64,000 bases of DNA from Candidatus Competibacteraceae bacterium. GTDB taxonomy: Bacteria; Pseudomonadota; Gammaproteobacteria; Competibacterales; Competibacteraceae. The position numbers and the translations under genes are program-made. Numbering within the stretch: the stretch's first letter is position 1; each line of letters begins with the position of its first letter. Under the pieces are notes generated by a model, which did no database searches, was not told the origin of the DNA, and saw nothing but the letters and a program-made list of their open reading frames with translations. This document shows positions 35,557 to 46,368 of this stretch, piece after piece. The DNA is taken from contig JADJPA010000002.1 of NCBI GenBank assembly GCA_016713505.1, forward strand, positions 186,001 through 250,000, written 5' to 3'.

Positions 35557-36399
35557 TTAACCGCCGGTGGCAAAACCGGGATAGCAGGTCATGCCGCCGT
35601 CCACAAACAAGGTGGTGCCGTTGATGTAATCGGCCATGTCGGAGGCCAGAAACACCGCCGCCTGCGCGATGTCTTCCGGCTCGCCGATGCGCTTGTAGGG
35701 AACCAGCTCCATCAGCTTGGCGTAGGCTTCCGGGGCTTCCCAGGCCGGGCGGTTGATCGGGGTGCGGATCGCGCCGGGCGCGATGCTGTTGACCCGGATG
35801 CGAAACGGCGCCAGCTCCTGCGCCATGCTTTGCATCAGCATGTTGATGGCACCCTTGGACGCGGCGTAGTTGGCGTGGCCGGCCCAAGGGATGATCTGAT
35901 GGACCGAACTCATGCAGATGATCTTGCCGGCGGCCGCGGACACCGCCTCGTTGACGCCGCGTCGCTTGAATTCCTTGATCGCCTCGCGGGCGCACAGGAA
36001 CTGCCCGGTCAAGTTGACATCGATGACCGTATTCCATTGTCCCAGGGTCATCTCGTCGATTCTGGCGTCGCGCTGCACACCGGCGTTGGCCACCAGAATG
36101 TCGATGGTTCCAAAAGCCTCGAACATGGCCTTGTACAGAGACTGCACCTCAGCTTCCTTGGAAACATCGGCCTTGACCGCGATCGCCTTGACTCCGAAGC
36201 CTTCGATGGCCCCGACGATTTCTCGGGCGGTCTCTTCATTGGCGACAAAATTGACCACGACATCGGCCCCAGCCTTCCCCAGGCCGAGGGCGACCGCCTT
36301 GCCGATACCGGAACTGGCACCCGTGACCAGGGCCTTCTGGCCGGCGAGAATCTGGGGACAGGCATAGCTGGGCAAGGTGGTGTTGTGGGGCGTGGGCAT
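35557..36399 (-). CDS. SDR family oxidoreductase (glucose 1-dehydrogenase-like)
   Basis: A 280-residue NAD(P)-dependent short-chain dehydrogenase. The cofactor motif is TGASSGIGKAVALG and the catalytic set is Ser (CMSSVHQI), Tyr-x3-Lys (NYAASKGAI) and NAG (VANAGVQRD). The closest named group by eye is glucose 1-dehydrogenase, but sugar or polyol specificity cannot be proven. It is preceded on the same strand by the MGH1-like glucosidase gene (69 bases), so oxidation of glucose released by that enzyme is a reasonable inference. Confidence 0.9.
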   Translation of the reverse strand: MPTPHNTTLPSYACPQILAGQKALVTGASSGIGKAVALGLGKAGADVVVNFVANEETAREIVGAIEGFGVKAIAVKADVSKEAEVQSLYKAMFEAFGTIDILVANAGVQRDARIDEMTLGQWNTVIDVNLTGQFLCAREAIKEFKRRGVNEAVSAAAGKIICMSSVHQIIPWAGHANYAASKGAINMLMQSMAQELAPFRIRVNSIAPGAIRTPINRPAWEAPEAYAKLMELVPYKRIGEPEDIAQAAVFLASDMADYINGTTLFVDGGMTCYPGFATGG

Positions 36400-36467
36400 C
36401 GCAGGGTCTCCGCTCGCGTTAAAAGGGACAGCTTGAGAGTTCGGGTTAAAACAATTCGACCGATAAA

Positions 36468-39104
<2,637 letters not shown>

Positions 39105-39417
39105 AAGGTGATCCTTCAGGATGGTTGAGTCATAAAATCGGACACGCGACCCTTTACCATGAACAGCATCCGCTCCACGACCTGCATTGGTCGGCGCGTT
39201 TGAGCGCCCTAGGCCGTCAAGCCTTGGCGATAGCGCCCGCGCTTGCGGTCGGAACCCTCACGCCACGGTACTTCGAGCAGGGCGCCGAACTGTCGTGGCT
39301 GGCTGCCTGGTGTACTTACTGTGCGGTCGAACTCGCTCTGATTTGGTTTCTGGCGTTACGCTTGGACGCTCAGGCCACCCGGCGCCGCGCTCAATGGAAC
39401 GATCCGGGAGCCCTGAT

Positions 39418-39425
39418 GTTGTTTG
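39418..39425. repeat. 8-bp target site duplication, left copy
   Basis: GTTGTTTG directly precedes the IS1-type left end; the same 8 bases follow the right end at 40218-40225. IS1 elements usually duplicate 8-11 bp of target. Intact copies indicate a simple, fairly recent insertion. Confidence 0.88.
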
Positions 39426-40217
39426 GAGAGTCCTAACTTAAGATAGATATCATGATTATGAATGCGAAAAGGGCATGACCACCAGAAGGGAGAATGCCAT
39501 GACCGAGGTTGTCTGCAAACGTTGCCAGGGAACGGATCACGTAAAAAACGGTGTTGTTCGCGGGTTGCAGCGCTATCGCTGCAAGGCGTGCGGATGCAAT
39601 TTCACGGCAACGAAAGGCGGGGGATGCCTGCGGCAGCGAAGGCGCTGGCGACCCTTCTTTATGCGATGGGCAACATGAGTTTCTGCGGCATCGCCCGTCT
39701 TTTGGGCGTCAGCGACGTTGCCGTTTTGAAGTGGATAAGGAAAGAGGCAGAAGCTTTGCCAGCACCGGAAATGCCCGCCAACGTTGAGGTTGTGATGCTC
39801 GACGAGATGCATCACTTTCTTAAAAAGACAGAAAAACTATGGCTTTGGCGAGCGTATGACCCTATCGAGCGGCGAGCTCTTCCCTGGGTTTTGGGTCGGC
39901 GTGATGATGCAACCTGCCGAGAGCACCTCGGAAAATCGGAATCGAAGGCCATACGTTCGTGACCGACGACTGGGAGGGGTTCCACCGCAACATTCCCGAA
40001 GGCCAACTCTTCACTGGCAAGGATTTGACCTTTCCCATCGAGCAAGACAACAGCAACCTCCGGCATTATCTGGCGCGGTTCCGACGCCGCACCAAGGTCG
40101 TTTCAAAATCGAAGAAGATGGTCGATCTGTCCCTGCGCCTTCACCATCATGTGCGCGACTCCAAAAACTACGCCGCCCTCGCCGCCGTCTTCTTATCTAT
40201 CTTAAGTTAGGACTCTC
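39426..40217 (+). mobile_element. IS1-family insertion sequence
   Basis: A 792-bp element bounded by 24-bp perfect terminal inverted repeats (39426-39449 beginning gagagtcctaacttaaga, and 40194-40217). Its coding content is an IS1-type transposase: an N-terminal zinc ribbon (CKRCQGTDHVKNG, CKACGCNF), a helix-turn-helix and a DDE-type catalytic part. The size matches IS1 (about 770 bp). The target duplication is intact. The transposase has two frameshifts, so the copy may be immobile unless they are sequencing errors. Confidence 0.93.
39499..40210 (+). pseudogene. IS1-family transposase with two -1 frameshifts
   Basis: ATG at 39499 opens with MTEVVCKRCQGTDHVKNG. The frame is lost in the G run at 39619-39623, where one extra G would restore KG-x-GMPAAAKALATLL. 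The middle (RLLGVSDVAVLKWIRKEAEA, VVMLDEMHHFLKK) runs to the A run at 39932-39935, where one extra A restores GKIGIEGHTFVTDDWEGF. It ends at 40210 with AALAAVFLSILS. IS1 itself uses a programmed -1 shift at an A-rich heptamer, but neither site here matches that signal. Both are best read as single-base losses in homopolymers, real or artefactual. Confidence 0.82.
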
Positions 40218-40225
40218 GTTGTTTG
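40218..40225. repeat. 8-bp target site duplication, right copy
   Basis: GTTGTTTG, identical to 39418-39425, flanks the right inverted repeat of the IS1 element. Confidence 0.88.
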
Positions 40226-40656
40226 TTTTGGTGACGTTGGCCTGCTGCGCCAGTCTTGCGGCGGTCGCGCTGGTGATCGATACCGGCCGCAACCTGCGCG
40301 GACTGGCGCGTTGGGTCCATCTCGGCGTGATGCTGTCATCCCTGGCGGGCGCGTGGTTGCTGATTCAAACCGTTTTTGCATCCCACTACGCTCGCGTCTA
40401 TTACCGACCGCCTCCCGCAGTAAAAGAACCGGCGCGCGGCCTGTCCTTTCCCGACGATCAAGAGCCTGATTATCTTGATTTTTTATACTACGCCGCCGTT
40501 ATCGGCATGACCTCGCAAGTGTCCGACGTGACGACGCGCAGCCGCCCCATGCGCCGGTTGACGCTGATCCATGGCTTGCTGTCGTTCGGCTTCAATCTGA
40601 TCGTGCTGGCCATTGCGGTCAACGTGTTCGCATCCAGTCTGTCGTGAAATCCCTCC

Positions 40657-40678
40657 GCTGGATCGCGTCCGATCCAGC
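40657..40678. terminator. Hairpin between convergent genes
   Basis: A 9-bp perfect stem gctggatcg/cgatccagc with a 4-base loop between the end of the DUF1345 gene and the stop of the SYLF lipoprotein. It is probably bidirectional; no T run is seen. Confidence 0.5.
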
Positions 40679-40688
40679 CGAGCCGCGA

Positions 40689-41267
40689 CTAATTGAGATC
40701 GGGGTCTCGGAAATACTGAGCGCTCCACTCAGCCTGGGTAGAGACACCGTTCGCGTTCAACTGGTAAATGGTGATGCTGGGATCGCTGGAAACATCGGCC
40801 GACGATCCAGACCTGACGAACTGGCTCAACGATTGGGCATCGCGAAACACCAAAACCTGCCAGCACGGTTTCACCGCGACGCCGGGTCCGATATCGGTGC
40901 GGGCCAATTGCATGTAGGTGACCTTACCGCTTTTTTCGTGGACCACGCCGCGTCCGTGCTTGCCCGCCAGCACGGCGTTCAGGCCGTTGATCTCGAACAC
41001 GCCGTAGCCGGCGGCTTGCTCGATCTCGCTGCGGGTCAGCGGTTTTAGTTTGTAGAGTTGGTTCAGGGTGCCGGTGCGGACCTTGAGGATGGCCTGGCGC
41101 TGTTCTTGTTTGGCTTTTTCGCTCAGCGCGCCGGAAGACGTCGGCGCGATGGTGGGCTTGGCGGGCGGCTTGGAGGGCGCGCTGGCGCAACCGCCCAACA
41201 AGGTGACGGCCACCAGACCGCCGACCCTCCACGCGCGCCAGACGGTGCACTGATGGGAGCATCGCAT
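40689..41267 (-). CDS. SYLF/YSC84-like lipoprotein
   Basis: A 192-residue lipoprotein: signal peptide WRVGGLVAVTLLGGC with lipobox LGGC (Cys at about residue 27), then a Pro-rich linker and a helical region. The domain starting at AAGYGVFEINGLNAVLAGKH with RGVVHEKSGKVTYMQLAR resembles the SYLF/YSC84 lipid-binding domain. ATG at 41267 is preferred over 41318 because it places the signal peptide properly and avoids overlap with the upstream gene. It lies 37 bases downstream of the GGDEF gene on the same strand. Its role is unknown. Confidence 0.75.
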   Translation of the reverse strand: MRCSHQCTVWRAWRVGGLVAVTLLGGCASAPSKPPAKPTIAPTSSGALSEKAKQEQRQAILKVRTGTLNQLYKLKPLTRSEIEQAAGYGVFEINGLNAVLAGKHGRGVVHEKSGKVTYMQLARTDIGPGVAVKPCWQVLVFRDAQSLSQFVRSGSSADVSSDPSITIYQLNANGVSTQAEWSAQYFRDPDLN

Positions 41268-41304
41268 GAAGATGTTCTTGAAAGGTTCGGCAAAAAGCGG
41301 CCGC

Positions 41305-42354
41305 TTAAAATAACTCAACGTCGCCGAAATTTCCTTCGGGTTTGGCCATCGCGCCGTCGGTGATCAGAGTCTCGTAACAACGGATCTGGTTGCGGCCATG
41401 CTCCTTGGCGTAATACAGCGCCTTGTCGCCCCGAGTGATCACCACCGTGGTGGCTTCCGAATTGAGAATTTGGGTGTAGCCGACGCTGGCCGTCACCTGA
41501 CCCACTTGCGGGAAATGATAGCGCTCCACGTTCTGCCGGAACCGTTCGAGAACGAGCGGCGCGTCCCCTTCTATCCGCGTTCGGAACACCACCACGAATT
41601 CCTCGCCGCCATAGCGAAACAGCAGATCGGAACGACGGAACGAACGGCGCATGATGTTGGCGAGCAGAATCAGGACTTCATCGCCGTAGAGATGGCCGTA
41701 AGTGTCGTTGATGCGCTTGAAGAAATCGATATCCAACACCGCCAGCCAATAGTATTTGCCGTCGTCGCCATCGCGCCGCTCCACGTGCTGGCGCTCCGCT
41801 CTCGCCATGGTGGCGCGCCGGCTGGCTTGCAGGATATCCATGAGCTTATCGTCGAAGGCTTTGCGGTTGAGCAGGCCGGTCAGTTTGTCGCGTTCGTTGT
41901 CTTCGATCAGCTTGAGATAGTTCCAGTAAATCTGCACGAAGCCTTCGATCATCCGCCGGTCGTCGCGCAGGTCGCGCCTGGATACCAATCGCAAGAACCC
42001 GATCAACGGATCCTGGCGCGGGATGGGGAAGGTGTAGCGATGGCCCTCGGCGACGGATTCGATCACCATCTCGCGCCCGTGGGCGCAGGCGCGAAACCCG
42101 GTATCACGATTGATCGGCACCTCCGCGTCGGTCTCGTCGACTTCGCTGTCTCGAATCCAGCAATTCTTATGGTCGATGCGAACCAGCAGGTTGGCTTGAT
42201 CGCTTTCACAGCGATACAGCACGATTTCCTCGACTTCAAGCAGCTCGAACATCGTCTGCGTCAGGCAAATTTCCAGAGACAGCCGGTTGCGCTTCTCCGT
42301 GAGTCGTGCGATGGACTCCAGCAGTTTGTCATGATCCAGTTCGTTCATGCGCAT
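41305..42354 (-). CDS. GGDEF diguanylate cyclase
   Basis: A 349-residue soluble protein. Residues 1-150 form a GAF-like sensor region without obvious membrane helices. The C-terminal 190 residues are a GGDEF domain with an active-site GGEEF (FRYGGEEFVVVF) and the upstream DIDFFKRINDTYGH metal/substrate motif. GGEEF is competent for c-di-GMP synthesis. An extra insert of about 20 residues rich in Arg and Asp lies between LLNRKAFDDKLM and YYWLAVLDIDFF. No RxxD inhibitory site is evident. It probably shares a transcript with the SYLF lipoprotein. Confidence 0.92.
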   Translation of the reverse strand: MRMNELDHDKLLESIARLTEKRNRLSLEICLTQTMFELLEVEEIVLYRCESDQANLLVRIDHKNCWIRDSEVDETDAEVPINRDTGFRACAHGREMVIESVAEGHRYTFPIPRQDPLIGFLRLVSRRDLRDDRRMIEGFVQIYWNYLKLIEDNERDKLTGLLNRKAFDDKLMDILQASRRATMARAERQHVERRDGDDGKYYWLAVLDIDFFKRINDTYGHLYGDEVLILLANIMRRSFRRSDLLFRYGGEEFVVVFRTRIEGDAPLVLERFRQNVERYHFPQVGQVTASVGYTQILNSEATTVVITRGDKALYYAKEHGRNQIRCYETLITDGAMAKPEGNFGDVELF

Positions 42355-42441
42355 CCAACGCGGTGGTTTTCCGTGCCGCCAAGCGCCGTCCGAACCAATG
42401 GCGGTCGCACCATCGCAACTAATGGGTAATTTGGGTTTGAA

Positions 42442-42636
42442 TCAATCGTCATCCGCCGATTGCAAATAAACGGCCACGTCGAAATGATCGCGCGGATATA
42501 AGGTGCGCGCTTTTCGATAAGCCTCGTCCGCATCGCCGGCCACCACGGTGTCCTCGACCGTCAGACCGCCCGCAAGCGGCGCGGCATAGATCAGATAAAG
42601 GGTCGGGCGACGTTCGCCCGCTCGTGATTGGGCCAT
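42442..42636 (-). CDS. Small hypothetical protein (64 residues)
   Basis: A 64-residue protein, LYLIYAAPLAGGLTVEDTVV in the core and an acidic end (SADDD). GAGGTAA lies 7 bases before the ATG, which supports translation. It looks like a single alpha/beta module. It precedes the GGDEF gene on the same strand by 87 bases. No family was recognised. Confidence 0.6.
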   Translation of the reverse strand: MAQSRAGERRPTLYLIYAAPLAGGLTVEDTVVAGDADEAYRKARTLYPRDHFDVAVYLQSADDD

Positions 42637-42741
42637 GGCGTTACCTCAGTCGCGGCCGGCATCCGTCCTTAGACCGGAATAAGCGGATGGTATAGTATGC
42701 GCTGCCAAGCTTCCATATCTAACCCAAATTGCCCCGCGGCT

Positions 42742-42936
42742 ATGCTGACAGCACCCATCGAGCGCAACGACGCGCCGCTCGAGCAGATCGAGCGCAACAG
42801 CGTCGCGATCGTCCGCCTGCCCGCGGCGGAGAAGCAGGCATTCCGCGCTGCGGCTCGCGACATTTACAACCGCTGGAGCGAGCGCATTGGCTCTGAACTG
42901 GTCAAGAAGGCAGAGACGGCGGTCCCCCAGGGCTAA
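42742..42936 (+). pseudogene. C-terminal fragment of a TRAP transporter substrate-binding protein (DctP)
   Basis: The 64 codons ending in AEKQAFRAAARDIYNRW and IGSELVKKAETAV match the C-terminal helices of DctP-family solute-binding proteins. The rest of the protein (about 270 residues, with signal peptide and ligand site) is absent. ATG at 42742 is the first Met of the remnant and not a true start. It is followed by an intrinsic terminator and a DctQ-like fragment, as in a TRAP operon. Confidence 0.7.
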
Positions 42937-42955
42937 AGCCGATCCCAAAATTTCG

Positions 42956-42978
42956 CCCCGGTCTCAAACCGGGGTTTT
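42956..42978 (+). terminator. Intrinsic terminator between the DctP and DctQ remnants
   Basis: A 7-bp perfect stem ccccggt/accgggg with a 5-base loop, then TTTTGCTTT. In TRAP operons a hairpin between dctP and dctQM is often used to make excess binding protein; here it may be a relic of that. Confidence 0.75.
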
Positions 42979-43078
42979 GCTTTACTCGATCAACGGTTCG
43001 CGCTCGGCTTCAAACGTTCCGCCGAACGCGCCCAAATCCCCGCCGACCCGCCCTCGGATCGACTGGGAACGGCGGCCG

Positions 43079-43372
43079 ATGGTGGCGCTCTTGGCGTTGC
43101 TGGCGCTGCTTACGCTGGGCCATGCGATCGTGCGCTATCTGACCTCTTATTCCTTCGCCTTCATCGAGGAAGCGTCGGTCACCTTGCTGTTGGGACTGGC
43201 CTTGCTCGGTTCAACCGCCACCTTGATGGCCGGTCGTCGCAGCCTGGTCACTTTTTCCGTGGAGCGGCTGCCGGGGCGCTGGCGATCGACGGGTAACTGG
43301 CTGGCGCTGGCCGTTATCCTGCTGTTGTTCGGCTTGTTGGCGGCGTTCGGCGTCCTCTTATCATTTTGGTGA
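43079..43372 (+). pseudogene. Truncated TRAP transporter small permease (DctQ-like)
   Basis: About 97 codons with three hydrophobic helices: VALLALLALLTLGHAIVRYL, then SFAFIEEASVTLLLGLALLG and LALAVILLLFGLLAAFGVLL. The Glu pair in FIEEASV and the basic loop VTFSVERLPGRWR are typical of DctQ. A full DctQ is about 160-170 residues with four helices; this ends after three, and dctM is missing. The frame is open upstream to 42887, so a slightly longer start is possible. It is a remnant together with the DctP tail. Confidence 0.6.
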
Positions 43373-43405
43373 CCGCCGCTCCATGCCACTCCCGCGCCGG
43401 CTCGG

Positions 43406-43756
43406 CTACGGCCGATCCGCGCTATGATCCACTCCTTCACGATTCGCCTCGGACGGCAACGCCGCCAACGAGCGCAACTTGAGATGCAGCGCCGCCTTGG
43501 ACAGCAGATGAGCGCTGACCGGCGCGGTGATGAACAAAAACACCGTCACCAGCACCTCATGCAGGCTGACGCCCTGCCCGTGCGTGCTGAAATAGAGCGC
43601 CGACGCAAGCAACAAGCTCCCCACGCCCAAGGTCGTCGCTTTGGTCGGAGCGTGCAGTCGGGAGTAGAAATCTCGCAACCGGACCAAGCCAAGCGAGCCG
43701 ATGAAGGTCAACAGCGCGCCGGCCAGAACCAGCAAGGACAGCAGGACATCCAGCAT
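43406..43756 (-). CDS. mnhG: Mrp antiporter subunit G
   Basis: A 116-residue protein with three helices; LLSLLVLAGALLTFIGSLGL and the signature LRDFYSRLHAPTKATTLGVG identify MrpG/MnhG. It is the last gene of the Mrp operon, starting 5 bases after the mnhF stop. MrpG is needed for assembly and activity of the multisubunit Na+/H+ antiporter. ATG at 43756 is chosen over the longer frame to 44110 because it gives the normal MLDVLLSLL start. Confidence 0.93.
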   Translation of the reverse strand: MLDVLLSLLVLAGALLTFIGSLGLVRLRDFYSRLHAPTKATTLGVGSLLLASALYFSTHGQGVSLHEVLVTVFLFITAPVSAHLLSKAALHLKLRSLAALPSEANREGVDHSADRP

Positions 43757-43761
43757 GGCAA

Positions 43762-44034
43762 TCACTCGATGATGTCGCCGCGCAACAGATACTTGCACAA
43801 GGCGACGGTGCCGATGAAGCCCATCAACGCGATCAGCAGCGCCGCTTCGAAATAGACGGGGCTGGACAGCTGGATACCGAACAACACCAGCAGGGCGATG
43901 GCGTTGACGTAAAGCGTATCCAACGCCAGGATGCGATCCGGGACGCTGGGACCGATCAGCAGCCGCCAGAAACTGCCAGCGAACGCGGCGGCCACCAGAG
44001 CGAAAGCGACCGGTAAGGCGACGTTGCTCAGCAT
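43762..44034 (-). CDS. mnhF: Mrp antiporter subunit F
   Basis: A 90-residue, three-helix protein with the MrpF signature GPSVPDRILALDTLYVNAI. The start overlaps the end of mnhE by 7 bases, as expected in a coupled operon. In other systems MrpF has also been linked to bile salt or choline efflux. Confidence 0.93.
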   Translation of the reverse strand: MLSNVALPVAFALVAAAFAGSFWRLLIGPSVPDRILALDTLYVNAIALLVLFGIQLSSPVYFEAALLIALMGFIGTVALCKYLLRGDIIE

Positions 44035-44519
44035 GGCTCGAAGATCTCCAGCAACGGGGCCTCGTAACGGCGCTTGATGGTCGCGACCAGTTTATCGGGG
44101 TCACCCACATCGAGCGCGTGCACCAGCAAATGACGGCGATCCAGCGACAGGCGCGAGGACACCGTGCCGGGCGTCAGACAGATGGCGTTGGCCAGCACGC
44201 TGATCGCCAAATTCGATTGTAGCTCCAGCGGCACCGGCACGAACGCCGGCCGCAGCCGCGCCGGCGAGTGCAGGATCAGCCAGGCCACCGTCAGGTTCGC
44301 CACCAGAATGTCGTAGAGCACCACACCGACGAACCGCAGCGCCAGCAGCGGCCGGTGGATGCGCGGAGTTTGCGGCCAGAACCGCGCCGCGAACAGCGAA
44401 ATCGCCCACCCTAGCAGCAGACCCAACACGATCTGGCCGGGCGCGGCGCTGTTGGCCAACAACAACCAGATCGCCGCCAGCATCAGGGCCACCAGCGGAT
44501 GCGGCAGCAAACGAGACAT
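44028..44519 (-). CDS. mnhE: Mrp antiporter subunit E
   Basis: A 163-residue membrane protein with two N-terminal helices and a cytoplasmic domain. Family features are LRFVGVVLYDILVANLTVAW and ANAICLTPGTVSSRLSLDRR with LVHALDV. Its ATG overlaps the mnhD stop by one base. The C-terminus overlaps mnhF. Confidence 0.92.
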   Translation of the reverse strand: MSRLLPHPLVALMLAAIWLLLANSAAPGQIVLGLLLGWAISLFAARFWPQTPRIHRPLLALRFVGVVLYDILVANLTVAWLILHSPARLRPAFVPVPLELQSNLAISVLANAICLTPGTVSSRLSLDRRHLLVHALDVGDPDKLVATIKRRYEAPLLEIFEPC

Positions 44520-46039
44520 TACAGGATCCCTCTCGGTTTGATAACGGCTTGAATATAGCGTTGCGGCTGCAAGATTTGAGCGGCGGTGGCCTGCGCGCTC
44601 TCGGCGATCGGACCGGCCGCCACGGTCATCCCAACGACCAGCAGCAGCAAGCCGACAGCGGGCGCCAGCTCGCGCGCCAGTTCTGAGGATTCTTCCAGCG
44701 CGGGAGGTGTTGCTGGCGGCAACGTCCGATAAAACAGCAAGCTACCGGTTCGGCCTAGCGCGATGAGGCCGAACAGGCCGGCCACCAGCACCACGGTCAT
44801 GATCCAAGGCGACCAGGGATGGGCCAGCGCCGCCCTCAACGTGAGGAATTTACCGAGAAAACCCGACAGCGGCGGCAAGCCCGCCACCGCCACGGCGGCG
44901 ACGAAGAACAAGCTGCCCAGCACGCCAGCGCTGGCGACGGTCGGCCCAGGATCGAGCCGGTCGCCCAATTCACCGCGGCGGCGGGCGATGCTGTCCGCCA
45001 GCAGGAACAGCGCGGCGGCGGCGAAAGTGGTATGCGGCAGGTAATACAAACCGGCGGCGATGCCAGCAGCGTTATTAAGACCGAACGCGAGCAGCAGCGA
45101 GCCGACCGACGCCACCATCAGATAGGCGATCTGTTGGCGGAGCTGGGTGCTGGCCAGCGCGCCCAGCATCCCGACCCCTAAAGTCGCCAGGGCCAAGGGT
45201 AGCAACCACGGTTCGATCAGATCGGCGACCAGCCCCGCGCCCGCGCCGAAAAGCAGCGGATAGACCCTTAAAATGCTGTAGGCGCCGACCTTGGTCATGA
45301 TGGCGAACAGCGCGGCGACCGGCGCGCTGGTTTGAGCGTAAGCGGCCGGCAGCCACAAGTAAAACGGCAGCAAGGCCGCCTTGAGAGCGAACACCCCAAA
45401 CAGCAGTAAACCCGCCGCCCGCACCAGCGGCGCATCCGCCGGAGGCGTGGCCGCGACTTCGAGCGCCAAGTCGGCCATGTTGAGCGTGCCGAGCACCCCG
45501 TAGAGCGTCCCCACCGCGAACAGAAACAGGGTAGAGCCGATCACATTGACCGCCACGAACTGCAAACCCGCCCGCGTCCGCCGCCGTCCGCCGCCGTGCA
45601 GCAACAGCCCGTAGGAAGCGATCAGCAAAACCTCGAAAAACACAAACAGATTGAACAGATCGCCGGTGAGAAAAGCGCCGTTCAACCCGAATAGCTGAAG
45701 CTGGAACAGACTATGAAAATGCGCTCCGGCCGCATCGTCGCCGCGAATCGCGTACAGCAAGGCGAACAGGGCCAAGAAGGCGGTGACGACCAACATCCAG
45801 GCCGCCAAGCGGTCCGCCACCAGCACGATGCCAAACGGCGCCGGCCAGTGGCCCAGCGCGTAAACCAGAATATCGCCATCGCTCACCTCCAACGCCAGCG
45901 CCAGCGCCAGCCCAATCTGGGCAGCGACAGCGGCCACGCTCGCCCCACGCCGCCAACCGAGGCTCGCCCGACCCGCCAGCAGCAGTAAGATAGCGATCGA
46001 CCACGGCAACAGCACCGGCGCGATGACCCAATGATTCAT
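44519..46039 (-). CDS. mnhD: Mrp antiporter subunit D
   Basis: A 506-residue, about 14-helix proton-translocating subunit homologous to complex I NuoN/M. The conserved Lys-bearing helix is visible in LLLFGVFALKAALLPFYLWL, and the family segment AYAQTSAPVAALFAIMTKVG follows. It overlaps mnhC by 4 bases (ATGA type). MrpD carries one of the proton pathways. Confidence 0.95.
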   Translation of the reverse strand: MNHWVIAPVLLPWSIAILLLLAGRASLGWRRGASVAAVAAQIGLALALALEVSDGDILVYALGHWPAPFGIVLVADRLAAWMLVVTAFLALFALLYAIRGDDAAGAHFHSLFQLQLFGLNGAFLTGDLFNLFVFFEVLLIASYGLLLHGGGRRRTRAGLQFVAVNVIGSTLFLFAVGTLYGVLGTLNMADLALEVAATPPADAPLVRAAGLLLFGVFALKAALLPFYLWLPAAYAQTSAPVAALFAIMTKVGAYSILRVYPLLFGAGAGLVADLIEPWLLPLALATLGVGMLGALASTQLRQQIAYLMVASVGSLLLAFGLNNAAGIAAGLYYLPHTTFAAAALFLLADSIARRRGELGDRLDPGPTVASAGVLGSLFFVAAVAVAGLPPLSGFLGKFLTLRAALAHPWSPWIMTVVLVAGLFGLIALGRTGSLLFYRTLPPATPPALEESSELARELAPAVGLLLLVVGMTVAAGPIAESAQATAAQILQPQRYIQAVIKPRGIL

Positions 46040-46368
46040 GACCGGTGTCGCCCATCCACATGGTCGTTGCCCAGCTCCGCCCGTGCCTTGAGCGCCAATG
46101 CGATGACGAACGCGGTCATGGCGAAGCTGATGACGATGGCCGTCAGCACCAACGCTTGCGGCACCGGATCGGCGTATCCGGCCGCGCTGGCGGCGATCAG
46201 CGGCGGCTGACCGACGGTGAGACGGCCCATGGCGAACAGAAACAAATTGACCGCGTAAGACAGCAAGGCGAGCCCCAGCACCACCGTAAAGGTCCGGGCG
46301 CGCAGCGTCAGATACACGCCGGCGGCGGTCAGCACCCCGACGATCAGCGCGAGCAACAGTTCCATCAA
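46036..46368 (-). CDS. mnhC: Mrp antiporter subunit C
   Basis: A 110-residue, three-helix subunit homologous to NuoK. The signature VVLGLALLSYAVNLFLFAMG and DPVPQALVLTAIVISFAMTA are present. It overlaps both the mnhA/B fusion (4 bases) and mnhD (4 bases). Confidence 0.95.
   Translation of the reverse strand: MMELLLALIVGVLTAAGVYLTLRARTFTVVLGLALLSYAVNLFLFAMGRLTVGQPPLIAASAAGYADPVPQALVLTAIVISFAMTAFVIALALKARAELGNDHVDGRHRS

Larger units (their letters stand above)
39125..40647 (+). pseudogene. DUF1345 membrane protein gene interrupted by an IS1-family element
   Basis: The left part (39125-39425) encodes about 100 residues up to GALMLF; the right part (40226-40647) resumes with VLVTLACCASLAAVALVIDT and ends AIAVNVFASSLS. 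Removing the element and one target copy restores a single 240-codon frame exactly in phase. The rebuilt protein has about five helices and matches DUF1345 (predicted integral membrane protein). A TTG start at 39125 is assumed. As it stands the gene yields only a short N-terminal product ending GES, so it is inactive. Confidence 0.85.

Noticed and set aside
39615..39625. Programmed -1 frameshift in the IS1 transposase
   Set aside because: The site is a G run, not the A-rich heptamer of IS1, and a second, independent -1 break at 39932-39935 makes simple base loss more likely.
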